A stretch of DNA of 64,000 nucleotides from NCBI RefSeq assembly GCF_033807575.1, contig NC_084705.1, forward strand, positions 5,760,019 through 5,824,018, written 5' to 3'. This DNA comes from Cydia pomonella (taxonomy: Eukaryota > Arthropoda > Insecta > Lepidoptera > Tortricidae). The translations under genes were made by a program, and so were the position numbers. Shown here piece after piece: positions 1 to 12,700 of the stretch (positions are counted from its first letter, which is position 1; each line of letters starts with the position of its first letter). The notes under the pieces were generated by a model that saw only the letters and a program-made list of their open reading frames with translations, made no database searches and was not told the DNA's origin.

Positions 1-1347
1 ACGGATGCGAATCTGTAACTAATATATTTTATTTTTAATTCGCTACTTGCGAAATAATATTTTTATGAAGATAGATGTATTGTTTAGACATTAAGGATCG
101 CAATAAGACCAAAATCGTGTGATATGGTAGGTTTATACTCAAATTATACGCAATTCTTTGTAGCAACTCTGTCAAGTGGACTGAAACTAGAGCTGGACGG
201 TAACTAGCTAACCCTTCCTACCTAAGTACTAATTGATCTAATAATGTTTGAAATATTTGTCAACAACGTCCACTTTCACGTGCTCTCATTTAATCAGCGA
301 AGTTTTACTGTCGCTAATTCTGATTATGCAGGGAATTCCAATCAAGCGTCGATTAGATCGTTACGACGCTGTTTACGGGTTTGGTCGACCTTCCCTTTCG
401 GAATAAAGTCACATGTTTTTTTGTTCAGAACCGGTACTTAGCTCGTGATAACTTAATGTGGATATCAACTAAAGTTGTTGTTTTAGTTTCGGTACATCCT
501 GTTTTAAATACGTTGAGATAATGAGAATAAAAAATGTATGTCATTGCTTTTCATCAGCAACTTAACATATATATACATATATGAGATCTGTTAAGGATGC
601 TTGTAACGTACTTATTTCCGTATGCAAAATGCAAATTTTATGCAGTTACAATATAGTAGGTTCTTGGAATAAAGCACGTGTATTTTATCTACTAATATAC
701 ATTTTTATTGGAACTTATGAATCACGAACAATACTGTTTTTTCTATTCTTCGCACACATTTATAGGTACTAACTCACCAGTCTCTATTCAAAACGTTTTA
801 TTTTATTTCTTGGCTTTGTTTGTACACATTTAAACTACTTAGTACTAAATAATCAATTACATTTGAAACATTTGCATAAATAGAACTATTAAAATAAATA
901 AAAAACACAAGTACACATGGATGCGTACTACTCGTACTAGTTTCGTTTTGTCCAAAAAAACAAAACGTACAACTTAAAAAAATCGGTAAAAAACAACGTT
1001 CAAAAGTGTTACTCATTATTTAAATGGCTACTAGTAAACGTGCGTTGGTAGCAAACTAACCACCACAGATATTGTACTAGCATTTAGCATAAGTATAGCA
1101 TTTGTTCCTTTATACTTTTTGGTGACGGTTTCATACATTATTAATAATGTAGATACCTAAACTGAATGTGATGAAATTAAACGCGATGCATCACGTTATG
1201 CGTAGTTATAGTTACGTAATCTTAAATACTTGCATCATATAGATGTTTCAATTCATATATGTTTTAGTGGCTTATTAACGTTAATGTAGTTTAATGGAAT
1301 TATAAGGACGTCGCAGTCTTTGAGCTTACCGATCTGTTAAGTAAATA
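1..1347. other. AT-rich intergenic stretch, nothing recognised
   Basis: Only short open frames (73 codons or fewer) occur on either strand, none with a recognisable motif. No RNA gene or repeat boundary was seen up to the Tigger element. It lies 3' of the protease gene. Confidence 0.5.
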
Positions 1348-1480
1348 CAGTGTAAACTCCTTATAACGAAACTCAAGGGACTGAGCATTTTTTGTCGTTA
1401 TAGAGAGTTATCGTTATATGGAGTGAACAAAAAAACAACCAAATTAACAAGAATTTTTAATATGTATGTCTTAGATAATA

Positions 1481-2975
1481 TTATTGTTTACACATATAGT
1501 CTGATAACTTTGTCTGACGTTTTTTGCTATGCCAGTACTTGTTTTGTATTATTTTATGTATTCTATTCATATCTACATATGTGGTGGAATCGTCTTGATT
1601 AAACAACAAAAAAATTTCTACCAACTTAGCGGCATCTAGGGCTTGTTGAATTGTTGGTGGTGATTCGGCTTTGTCCACTTGATCATCTGCTTCATCTTGA
1701 TTATCGGGTGTTTCCTGACTTTTTGACACTAAATCAACAATTTGTTCATCTGTAAGTGTACCAGTTGTGGCTACATCCTCATCTATATTTTCGTACGATT
1801 GTAGATCTTCGTTAAAATTGTTTGGTATGTTGAACTGTCTTATCCATTCACTCAGTGGTAGATTGTCTTCACTGTCAAATTGGTTCGTTTCTTGGCTACT
1901 ACATAATCCAGCATGTAGAAAAGAATGTTGGATAGTGGCTGCTGTTACCTCTTGCCAGGCTTTTGATAAGAAGTTCACTGCTTGTAGCATGTTGATCGAG
2001 ACCTTGCCGTCAGTTTCGATCATATCCATCAACATTTTCCGTCTATAGTGGCCCTTTAGGCTTTTAATTACACTCTGATCCATTGGTTGTAAAATACTGG
2101 TTGTATTAGCTGGGAAAAATGCTAACTCTATGTTTCGAAGATTAGATATGATTGGGTGAGCAGGACAATTGTCTACTAGAAGCAAGATTTTCCGTGATTT
2201 TAATTCAGCATCCCATTTTCTCACTTCCTCTTCAAAAATCTGCGATGTCATCCAAGCTGACTTGTTTGCTTTGTACGTAACTGGCAACTGTTTTATGTTC
2301 TTGAAACCCCGAGGGTTTTTCGATTTGCCTATAACTAAGAGCTTTCTTTTTTCTGTGCCACTCATATTGGCAGCCACTAGAACTGTAATACGCTCTTTAG
2401 ACAGTTTTCCTCCAACACATTTTTCCCCTTTGAATTTTAAAGTTTTGTCGGGAGTCAACTTGCAAAAAAGGCCAGTTTCATCTGCATTAAAAATGTCTTC
2501 TGGTGAGTACTTTATCTTTAATTTAGGCCACACTGTACTAATCCAATTGTTAGTCACATTCATATCGACATCCCGCGCCTCTCCGTTCATTTTACCGTAC
2601 GTAATTTGGTGACGGTGCTTAAATTTTCCAAGCCAACCTTCAGATGCTTTAAAGTCAATTATGCCAAGTTGGTTGGCAAACTTTTCAGCCTTAGCTTTTA
2701 CAATTGGCCCTGAGATGGGTACATTATTCTGGCGTTGATTGTTAAACCACGACAACATTGCCTAAGTCTTCGAATTTTGGCTTTCTTAATTTTTTAGAAG
2801 AGTTTCCTTCCAGCGCCGCCTGTAGAATTGTTTTTTGGTTTTTCCAAATGGTAGCAACAGTGGATTGACTTAGTTCAAAACGTCTTCCAACGTCACTTTT
2901 CTTTTCTCCCTTTTCAATCGCACGTATCACACAAACTTTTTCGTCAACACTAATCGCTTTCCGTTTACTGGCCAT
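1481..2975 (-). pseudogene. Tigger/pogo-like transposase split by one frameshift
   Basis: Two overlapping minus-strand frames make up one transposase. The upstream frame (2975-2742, 77 codons) holds an N-terminal helix-turn-helix of CENP-B/pipsqueak type (start MASKRKAISVDEKVCVIRAI, then a second helix near ELSQSTVATIW). The downstream frame (2758-1481, 425 codons) holds the CENP-B DNA-binding half and a DDE catalytic core: FNADETGLF with Asp93, LLLVDNCPAHP with Asp196 and ILQPMDQSVI with Asp227. The 30-residue gap between the last two acidic residues is the DD30D spacing of the family. The shift lies around 2742-2765, where the upstream frame runs into a stop after VVVV. All catalytic aspartates remain, so this copy died recently or is one indel from open. 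Programmed frameshifting is not expected for Tigger. Confidence 0.9.
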
Positions 2976-3190
2976 GTTAACAGTTTCAAAGTAGGTTTAC
3001 GACTGATAATACGATAGGTACCCAGTATGCTTGGTCGAAGACCATCACTTCCGAGAAAACAATGTGTCTTACTGCACGTGTTCAAGGCAATTAAGGATAA
3101 CAAAAGCTAGACGGACCTCGGATGTTTCGGAGCTTCAAAGTCTTTTGTTACCTGATAACATAACATAAACAATAATACCGATAATAAATA

Positions 3191-3196
3191 TTTATT
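3191..3196 (-). terminator. Candidate poly(A) signal for the protease gene, inside the Tigger element
   Basis: Read on the minus strand this is AATAAA. I found no AATAAA or ATTAAA between the protease stop codon (3619) and the Tigger right end (3358), so this is the first canonical signal downstream of the gene. Use of this site is inference. Confidence 0.35.
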
Positions 3197-3376
3197 GTCT
3201 AAAAATATGAACACATTTCTTCGTAATAGAGAATGGCGTATCGCTATAAAGAGTGTTTCAATATGTGGGTTTTAACGCAAACCAATCAAGTTGGGCTCAC
3301 TTCAACGTTATAGGGAGTTTATCGTTATAAAGGATAACGTTATAAAGAGTTTACACTGTATTATATGATGCATCAC

Positions 3377-3478
3377 AATAATAATCTGCTTGACCCAGAC
3401 GCCATGACGCCATGACTTCCAGCCTCCGCAGACCTTGACCGTCTATCAGCAGGCCGCTGATGCTGGAGTTGTGTCCTA
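3377..3478 (-). pseudogene. Third, internally deleted copy of protease exon 6
   Basis: On the minus strand this reads like the start of exon 6 (SGLLIDGQGLRRLEVMASW against SGLVTEGEGPRRLVGVASW), then jumps to the exon end (GTCAAGCAGAT against ATTAAGCAGAT). The catalytic GDSG is lost and the middle is deleted. It lies directly 3' of the second copy. Confidence 0.75.
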
Positions 3479-3608
3479 AATGCCGGTGACGAGCTTGACC
3501 AAGTCGCGCACGGTGGACACGCGCGAGAACACGACGAACTTGCCGGGTGCGCACTCGCGCGTTGTTCTGCACCCACGACGCAACGCTCGCCCACCAGCCT
3601 GCTGGTGC
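3479..3608 (-). pseudogene. Second, frameshifted tandem copy of the end of protease exon 6
   Basis: The minus strand repeats the last two thirds of exon 6 from CTGGTGGG to a stop codon, then the same post-stop sequence ACAACTCCAGCA. A two-base loss in the GCGCGCGAG run and changes near the start put it out of frame. The downstream frame still ends FSRVSTVRDLVKLVTGI before a stop, close to the active exon end. Confidence 0.85.
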
Positions 3609-3618
3609 TGGAGTTGTG

Positions 3619-3786
3619 CTATATGCCAGTGATCTGCTTAATCCAGTCGCGCACGGCGGACACTCGCGAGAACACGACGAGCTTGCCGGGTGCGCACTCG
3701 CGCGCATCGTCTTGCACCCACGACGCCACACCCACCAGTCTCCGCGGACCTTCGCCCTCCGTCACCAGGCCGCTGCCGCTGTCACC
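3619..3786 (-). CDS. Serine protease exon 6 (catalytic Ser, stop)
   Basis: The acceptor is TTTCAG|GGTGAC and the exon is phase 0. It encodes residues 235-289: GDSGSGLV with catalytic Ser237, ASWVQDDARECAPGK with Cys265, then the C-terminal helix FSRVSAVRDWIKQITGI and a TAG stop. GDSGSG replaces the common GDSGGP. Two decayed tandem copies follow on the 3' side. Confidence 0.93.
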   Translation of the reverse strand, partial: GDSGSGLVTEGEGPRRLVGVASWVQDDARECAPGKLVVFSRVSAVRDWIKQITGI

Positions 3787-6700
3787 CTGAAAGTATGGTG
3801 TTTATAAAACCTCAAATAAAAACCTAGATGGAAACGTGATCCGCGCGCTTCATGATTACTTGTTAGGCTGGAGACTAGCAATTGCAGACTGAAAACTGCA
3901 AGGTTTTTCGGATACATACATAGGTACTACGATACCTAGATCAAACGGCAAGGTTCTGCTATTAGACTATCAATGCTAAGTTTGTTTAAATTGCAAATGT
4001 TTGATATAAAAAATTCAGGCAGTGACACAATTTAAAAAAATAAATTAAAGACTTATTGAATTAGCTTGTTACGATATAAATTAATTCGAAATACCTAAAG
4101 GGATAATTTGTAGCAGGTAATAGTGGACATGTTGTATGCGTCCTTTGTTTGTAATTTAATTGAATTGACGATATTTTGACATTTCGTTGATGATTCTAAA
4201 TCAATTTATAACATTATTATATGATTATTTACTTGACATGTACTTAAATAACTGACATTTTGAAATTTTATTTTATTATATCTAAACCGCAGAAAGTTAA
4301 TCTTAAATTATGAATATTGTATTTTTATTCTGACGTGTAAAAATCTGTACTTTTTTTACCAATAAAAATCTGAAATCTGTTTGGCGACAAAATTCGTGAT
4401 CATCATCTGAGGCATTACAGCCGCGGGTGGGCCTTGTCAAGCAAATCTCTCCAGTCCGATCTATTCGTGGCATTCCTTCTTCAACTTGTCACTACTAAGG
4501 TCCTGATATCCTGGTATATGCCGTCCAACCATTTGAGCTTGGACCTGCCTTTACCTCTGCGGCTCTCCGGTTGGCCATCTAGAATGCGGTTGGGTACTCT
4601 GGCCTCGTCCATCCGTAGCACGTGCCCTGCCCATCGCAGGCGTCTGATCTTTATGGTCTTAATGACGTTATGCTGATTGTACATACATTTGGTATAGCTC
4701 GTGGTTATAACGCGTTCGCCATTTCTCATCCTCCATCACAGCTCCTTAAATGAGTCTTAGTATTGGCAACAGAATTGCTCTTATTCAAATCATTTGGATT
4801 TATTGCGTTCAGCGACTGGAGACTCGAGAAAACGATTTTTTGAGGGAATTAAATCTATAGCGAGATCGAGTTATTCGAGTTCTCGATAAATAAGATCTAT
4901 ATCTACGAGTACTTTATAGTGCTTATGCTTAGGTACGTTATAAATACTACTACTCCATCTTGACTCTGTGTTGCTACTGCTAGATAGTGATTCTGAAAAT
5001 AGATAATAGGTAGAGGTATACTTACGTTGCACGCGGAGTCGAACCTGGGCGGTCGGCCCTTGGCGCAAAACATATCTTCAGAGCTGAATTGCTCCAAGCT
5101 GGCGCAAGCGTCGTTGTCTAACGTCTCTAGCTCCATGAGGTGCATCTCTTCGCGCATCGTCTCCTGGAATTAAACAGCTCTTATTAGGTACAATTAAGTA
5201 GCTCCCGAATCTGACATCCTACTAGGAGGACATTGTGTAAGTACCTACATGTTTTCAGACGATCAAGGTCGCATTTTATAAACGGCTTATAGGTAAATTC
5301 GGTAACCGTCCGTTCCACTGTATTGCCACGGTCATGGCCACCGGTCAATTTCACTACGGTACCTACGAGTATTAATGACGCGTTCTATAACAGTGGCACC
5401 TATAAAATTAAGGGGTCATCCATAAATTACATCACACGAATATGAAGAATTTTGAGTCCTCCTCCCTTCCTACTCACATCCTGGTCACATTAGGCTAACC
5501 CCTCCCCCTCTGGTGTGATATTTTATACTATCTTACTGAAGTCGGTTTTACTTTTTTTTCAGAGATTAATTTTATTTTTCTATTTTTCGTTTTTCTTACT
5601 AGTGATTAACTGATAAGTGATGCATCATTCTGAAAGGCTCGTTCCTGTCTGGCCAAACTGTCATGTCACAAAAATTGTTTGCGTTTTGGGAAAGTTTCAA
5701 GGTCTAGATCTGAAGCCACCAAGATTTGTGGAGTTGAACTTCATGGAACCCATCATAAGAACTAGACCTTAACATAAATGTTCCTTCAGAACTTACTAGC
5801 TTAACAAACATAACGAAAAGGACAAATCGCCAAAAGTCAAATATGCGTTGTAAGAGTCCCGTTCGGTCATCATCAGCAGTGCCGCTTCATCAAATGGCAC
5901 TGTTTTGGATGTAAATGCTTGGTTTGTTGTTGAAAATAAGTTGTTGAAAATTGCTTTATATATATATATACTAATAAACCTATAAGATTTGAGGAGTTCC
6001 CTGGATTCCTGATAGATCCCATCATCAGAAGTGGGTTTTGACAATAACGTGACTAGGGACTAAATACATTGGAACAAAAAAACAAATCGGTTCAGAAATG
6101 ACGAAGTTCTGAGGTAACATACATGCAAAAAAATAAAATAATACGGTCGAATTGATAACCTTCTTTTTTTAAGTCGGTTAAAAATGAACAAATTTAGTGA
6201 GGAAGTAGTTTTTTGATAAAATTTAGTCTAGGTACAAAATTTTATCAAAAAAATACTTCTTCATATAAGAAGAGAGAAGATATATCGATGATTGCTGTAG
6301 GCGCTTAAGTATATTTAGTTCAGTTAAGGTATGTACATATGCATATCAGGCCAGTTTGCATATGTGTAGTTGGATCCACATATATGACGACCGATCTGGC
6401 CTAGTGGGTAGTTACCCTGCCTATGAAGCTGATGGTCCCGGGTTCAAATCCTGGTAAGGGCATTTATTCGTGTGATGAGCATGGATGTTCCTGAGTCATG
6501 GGTGTTTTATGTATTTAAGTAATTATAAAATATCTATGTATTATATATATCGTTGTCTAAGTGCCCTCAACATAAATCTTATTGAGCTTACTGTGGGACT
6601 TAGTTAATTTGTGTAATAATGTCCTATAATATTAAAAAAAAACATATATAAGAGAGTCTAAGGTTCCTTTGTTTTGTTTGTTATTGCATATAAGAATATT

Positions 6701-9700
6701 TCATATCCTAATCGATGGTGTAACTGTTAGTGCGTGCCTGCGAGCCGTCCAGTAGCAGTGGCTCCTTCAGTAGGAATCCTGACCACCAACTAAGAGTTAC
6801 TTACGCCATGGTGTCGGGCTCCGTAAGATATTCACTCCGTTCAGCTGCAGTAGGGAGCCTGACCAGCAGCTATGAGTTACTCACGCCATGGTGCGCCGCA
6901 CCGTAGCCCGCGTAGGCCACGAGTGTGCCGTGGTGAAGGTAGCCCTCGTCGTCGAGTGGCACGGCCGAGATGTTCACTCCGTCCAGCGGCAGCGGCTCCT
7001 CCAGCTCCGCTAGCAGGAAGTCCCAGTGTGCGCCCACCTGACAACCAAATAAATATGTATTAATGTGTGATTAATCCTTATCGTGGAGAGGTATCATATC
7101 GCAACGAAAAATGTTTGTCCTTTGTTTCATTTACCAAATTTTAATTTGTCTGAACGCGTTCTTCTATAATAATTATTTATAATAAATGATAAGTATTTTT
7201 TTCCAAACTTTTGAAAAATGTATCCTGTAAAGCCGGTTAGGTTAAATTGGTAATCCTATTTAAAATACGACGGTTGTTCAATAGCGAGAGAGTGGACTGT
7301 AATTCGAAAAAGGGGGGCGATAGGGAATGAAATTTAGGGGCCGGTTGAGCAAGAAAGTTGTGAGATATTAAGATTAGAATATTAAATTAAAACTAAAATG
7401 TGAAATAGTGTAGGGCGAAGTTACCTTTCAGTCCGGGAGTTGTGGGGCTGAATCGTTGGTCGCCGTTGAAGACCGCTGGTGGTGATTCTGGCTGTCCTTG
7501 TCGCCAGCTAGAAGTAAGCTCAGAACCGTTACCTTGAGTCGTCCAACTTAGACCTCGGATTTTCCACTTCGGATGTGCCTGGTGCCCTTCGTCCACACAA
7601 CACTGAATCTAAATGCTAGAGACGTGATTGGCAGTAGTGCTTTCAATAAGTTGCGAGAATTAGCGAGAACGATGAAATACGATGTTAACTAGTGGTAGGT
7701 TGATGACACACTGACCCTGACGTGTCTATGACAGAGCAATATTCAAATTTCAACTGTGAGCTGGTGTTGCCACAGTAAATACGAAAAAATCTTGTAGAAT
7801 ACAAGGCCAAAGCTGAACATTCCGCCCACCAAAATGCATTTGTATTTTGACTAAGCGAAAGGAACAATGAAAGTGAAGCAAGTGCGATAATATTAAAGCT
7901 AAACGAAGAATGGACAACACAAATGTAGCGCATTAAAGCGACTACGCAGGTAGTGGACACAGCTTGACCACAGGCCGTTTGTACAACCCTGTGGCAGTGC
8001 GCACAGTAACCACACGACAGATCCCGTCAGATCCGGAGTGTGTGTCGATAATGCGACCCAGGGGCCACTTCATTGGGCTCGTCTGCTCGTTCACGACGAG
8101 CACAAGTGTGCCAACTTGGACGTTAGGATGTCTGTCGTGCCACTTCATCCGCTGCTGGAGAGTATGCATATACTCCTTCGACCATTTGTTCCAGAAGTCC
8201 TGGTGCATCTTCTGAAGCAACTTCCAGCGTTGGAGAGGGCTAACCCGAACGTCTGAGAAGTCTTCCTCAGGTACGACCGATAGGGGTTCCGTGGTGAGGA
8301 AATGACCCGGTGTCAAGGCCGACAGGTCGTTGGGGTCGGTGCTGAGAGGAGTTAGTGGCCTTGAGTTGAGTAAAGCCTCAACTTGGGCCAAGATCGTCGA
8401 GAACTCCTCGTATGTCAACCTTTGGTTCCCGACGACACGCGACAAGTGTGTTTTAACGGCCTTAATTCCAGCTTCAGCGAGTCCTGAAAAGTGTGGGCTA
8501 CCCGGCGGGTTGAACTCGAAGTTGATTGTATGGTGTGCGGCAGCATCCTTCACTAAGCGTTGCAGGATGTTGTTCGCACCGACAAAATTTTTACCTTGGT
8601 CAGACACTAACCGGCTGCACCGACCACGACGAGAGACGAAACGCCGAAGTGCGGCGAGAAAAGCATCCGAGGACAACTCGGTGACGAGCTCGGTATGAAT
8701 GGCCTTTGTTGCGGTACAGACAAAGACGCAAATATAACCTTTGTACGTCTTGTTACCACGTCCGCGACCGAGAGCGATGTCGAAAGGCCCACCAAAGTCA
8801 ACCGCTGCGCTCGAGAAAGCCTTCAGTTGGGATATTCGATACGATGGTAAGTCGCCCATGAATGGCGCAGGAGCACCCGGTGGCCGAACCCGAAAGCACT
8901 TCATGCACTTCGATACGACTGCATAAATAGCCCGTTTCGGACACATAATCCAGAAATGTTGCGCTAGCAAGTTATGAAGTGTTTGGATGCCTGGATGCAT
9001 GAACCGCTTATGATAATCATCAATAAGAAGGAAGGTCAGCCGATTGTCGCGAGGTAGAAGCAAAGGATGCTTCACGTCGAAGTCGAGAGAAGCTCGCGAC
9101 AGGCGACCGCCCACCCTCAAGAGACCCGCGTCATCCATGAATGGGGACAGTTTTCTGAACGCTTTTGGGAGAGAGTTCGAATGATTGTTCAAAATGATTT
9201 CGATTTCCTGAGCGAAGCTGCGCTGCTGCACGAAACGTACAATAACCATGAGTGCCTGCTTTATTTCGAAAGATGTTAAAGGACCGCGTAGCCACTTCCC
9301 GGCCGTTTTTCGGTTCTTCGCGTTATTCGCGAAGCGACAACAATAGGCTAAAACACGTTGAAGTGTTCTTAACGACGAAAACTTCTCCAGTAAGTTGTCG
9401 ATTAGTGCATTGTCATTGGACACTACGAGGACTGTAATCTTTTGCTCATCATGGAGAACGTCCCTATCTGGCAGCAGCACTGACTTAGGCCAGCTCTCAG
9501 TGGGGTGCCTGAGCCAATCAGGCCCGCTCCACCAGCAAGTTTGGTTGATTAAATCTTGGGGAAGCAAACCACGCGATCCGCAGTCGGCTGGATTGTCAGT
9601 GGTTCTGACATGATGCCAAGAATCGGGAGGAATAACGTCTTGGATATGACTCACACGGTTGGCCACGAACGTTTTCCACCTGGACGGACACGACTTAATC

Positions 9701-12700
9701 CAGGTCAACGTCACACTTGAGTCCGACCATGCAAAGATTCTGTCTACCGAGTGGAAAGGCTTCAAAGCCTCCACGACCGAAGCCATCAAGTCAGACAGCA
9801 GAACCGCTGCGAGCAATTCGAGACGCGGCACCGACAATTTACGCAATGGCGCGACCTTGGACTTAGCACACACGAGCTGTACGTCGACGTCACCCTCCTC
9901 AGTTACTGTACGGCAGTAGATTACGGCACAGAAGCCACGTTCTGACGCGTCACAAAATCCGTGGAGATGTAGCACGTCGAATTTCCCGACTAAACGGCGT
10001 GGCACAGCTACAGCACTCAGCGACGAGAGTTGAGTTTTGAATTCCTGCCATTCCAGCCTGATGCTTTCCGGGACATCTCCATCCCAGGAAACGCCCGAAA
10101 CCCAAAGCAATTGCATCAGATACTTGGCGAGAAATGTTACAGGCGAGAGGAAACCTAATGGATCGAAGATTCTAGCTATCTCCGACAGAATGGTGCGCTT
10201 GGTGCACCGACCGTTAGGAGCAGCGGCGACACGAAACCGGAAAGAATCTGATTGAGGTTGCCATAGCAAGCCCAATATCTTTAGAGAAATATCAGTCATT
10301 TCTTCGAAATGTTTAAAGTCTTCCGAGTACAGATCAGAAGACGGAAGACTCTCCAAGAACTCACTACTATTGGAGGTCCACTTCCTGAGGTGGAAACCCC
10401 CCGACGACAATATTTTCGTAAGGTCCACCTGAAGTAAACGCGCCTGCTCGACAGAATCCGCTCCGGTGACGACGTCGTCGACGTAGATGTCACGAGCGAG
10501 AACAGTTGAACCACTTGGGTATGCGGCTGCAGAATCACTGGCAAGTTGAGCCATTGTACGAAGAGCTTGGAATGGCGCAGCAGAAACCCCGTAGGTTACC
10601 GTTTTAAGACGGTAGTCGCGCACAGGATCGACAGCAGAAGGGCGCCACAAAATGCGCTGAAATTCAGCGTCTTCATCAGAGATCAGGATCTGCCTGTACA
10701 TCTGTTTCACATCACCTGTGAAGACGACGGCATGCCAGCGAAAACGTGTGAGCAGATCGAAAATGTTGGTCTGAAGCTTGGGCCCAGCGAGAAGAGTAGC
10801 GTTCAAAGACACCTCGTTGGCGTCCTTAGCGCTTGCGTCGAAAACCACGCGAAGAGGAGTGGTGACGGAATCGCGCAGAATTCCATGGTGAGGTATGTAA
10901 TAGAAGTGGCCTTCACTTGTGGAAGGAGGTTCCACTTCTTCCAAGTGACCACGAGCCTCATAGTCATCCATAAATTCCACATACGCCCTTTTGAACTCGG
11001 GGTTGGAGTTCAACTTGCGTTCCAACGACGTGAACCGCTTGAGAGCAATTTCACGCGAATTGAGGAAGGTAGGTTTGTTCGCGGGATCGACAAATGGTAG
11101 TGGAACTACGAACCTGCCTTCTTCATTGCGATAGTATTTTTCAAGAAAATAGTCCTCGCAGCGTTGGTCCTCCTCAGATACGAAAGGTTTAGTCGGAGAA
11201 CTAACGTTTTCTAATTCCCAAAATTTTTTTATAGAATCATCAAGCGACAAAATCTGCGAAGGACTCGACACGAAAAAACAATGATTTTTATTGTTACGAT
11301 ACGATACGAGAGCGCTTGTTGTGAGCTGACTCCCGTCACACTCACCCATAACGACCCATCCATAGATGGTTTTCAACAGAGTAGGCTGTCCAGGCTCCCC
11401 ACGCCGTATACCGGGCAACAACGACGAAACGAAGACCTGTGCGTTAAGTAACAGGTCCACCGGCGCCGGACGGGCGAAACCAGGATCAGCCAGCGATAAA
11501 TTCCTGATGTGCGACCACCCCGACGAATCGACAGGTTGAGGAGGTTGGTCGGCACATACCGGCGACAAAACGAAAGCTTCGAGTTTAGTACTCAGTGAAG
11601 AGGGTTCATTTCCCATTGGCTTGACCTCACATGATAGTGCGCCAAATGTTTGATATGGCGAATTGCCAATGCCAAACACAGTGTGTTGTCCAGAAGTTTC
11701 AAACCCTAGCATTTCTGCACAGGATTTTGACATGAAATTGCATGCACTAGCACCATCCAAGAGCGCCCGCACTGGGCGGAAGACACCAGAACTGTCCCGA
11801 ATTAACACCTGGGCAGTAGCGAAGAAGATTGTATTATCTCCCGCCATAGCAGCTAAAACCGTGTTACTACTACTACTGCTCATGCCATTGCTAGGCGGTG
11901 CAGTAGCAATCTCTGTGCCCGTGGGTGCTTCCACACTCTTTGTGAAATGCAATAAGTTGTGGTGCGAGCGATTACACACACTACAGCGAGAAGCTCGACA
12001 AGTTTTCACCCTATGTGCATTTGAGAAACATAAAATACACAAACCCTTCTCCTTAACAAAATTAAACCGGCCATCATTATTGAGATTTATAAACTTGTTA
12101 CATTTATCGAGACTATGTTGACCCGAACAAAAAACACAACTCTGTGTTGATGTAGTCGAAACGACAAGGGCCGTTTTGTTTTTGGTTAACGGTTTAACAT
12201 TCTGAACTTGAGGCCTAACACTAACACTGGAGTTTTCCAAAGCCCTGCTCCGCTTTTCAATAAAGTTTTTTAATTCCTCAAACTTTGGAACTTCAGTATT
12301 GGAAGCGAGTTGTAACTCAAATGCTTCTCGGGTAGCGACATCTAACTTTGCCCAAAGCAAATAATATAACATAAAATTCTTGTCGGGGAGGTTAAATTTT
12401 GACAAAATAGTTAAATTTTCATTAAAAGTTCTAAAAACCCTTTCCAAATCTATTTTGGTTTTGACTGGCTCACAATTTAGCAGTTTTTCATAGTACATGA
12501 CAGCAATTTGCCTCTTCCTATCATAATAGTTGGACAGTGTTTCATATGCACTGCTGTAATTGTCACCTGACAAAGGAAAACTTTTTATTAAATCATGTGC
12601 GGAACCCTGAACGCTTGATAGAAGGTAGTGCAATTTCTCCACATTACTAATATTGCTCCGACTATGTATAAGGGAATCAAAAAGCTCCTTAAAAGACACC

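Larger units (their letters stand above)
1348..3358 (-). mobile_element. Tigger/pogo-type DNA transposon, about 2.0 kb
   Basis: The left end begins cagtgtaaactccttataac and the right end is its near-perfect inverted copy ending ...gtttacactg. Each end is flanked by TA (1346-1347 and 3359-3360), the target duplication expected of the pogo/Tc1-mariner superfamily. The subterminal regions repeat the motif ttataacg several times on both sides, which is common in Tigger elements. Inside lies a minus-strand transposase in two overlapping frames. The insertion lies about 260 bp 3' of the protease stop codon, next to a decayed copy of the last protease exon. Confidence 0.93.

Noticed and set aside
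2169..2612. 147-codon plus-strand frame
   Set aside because: It is the antisense shadow of the Tigger transposase and has no motif of its own.
6400..6455. A functional tRNA gene
   Set aside because: Boxes A and B are present but no cloverleaf or acceptor stem could be drawn, and the sequence continues into a SINE body with target duplications.
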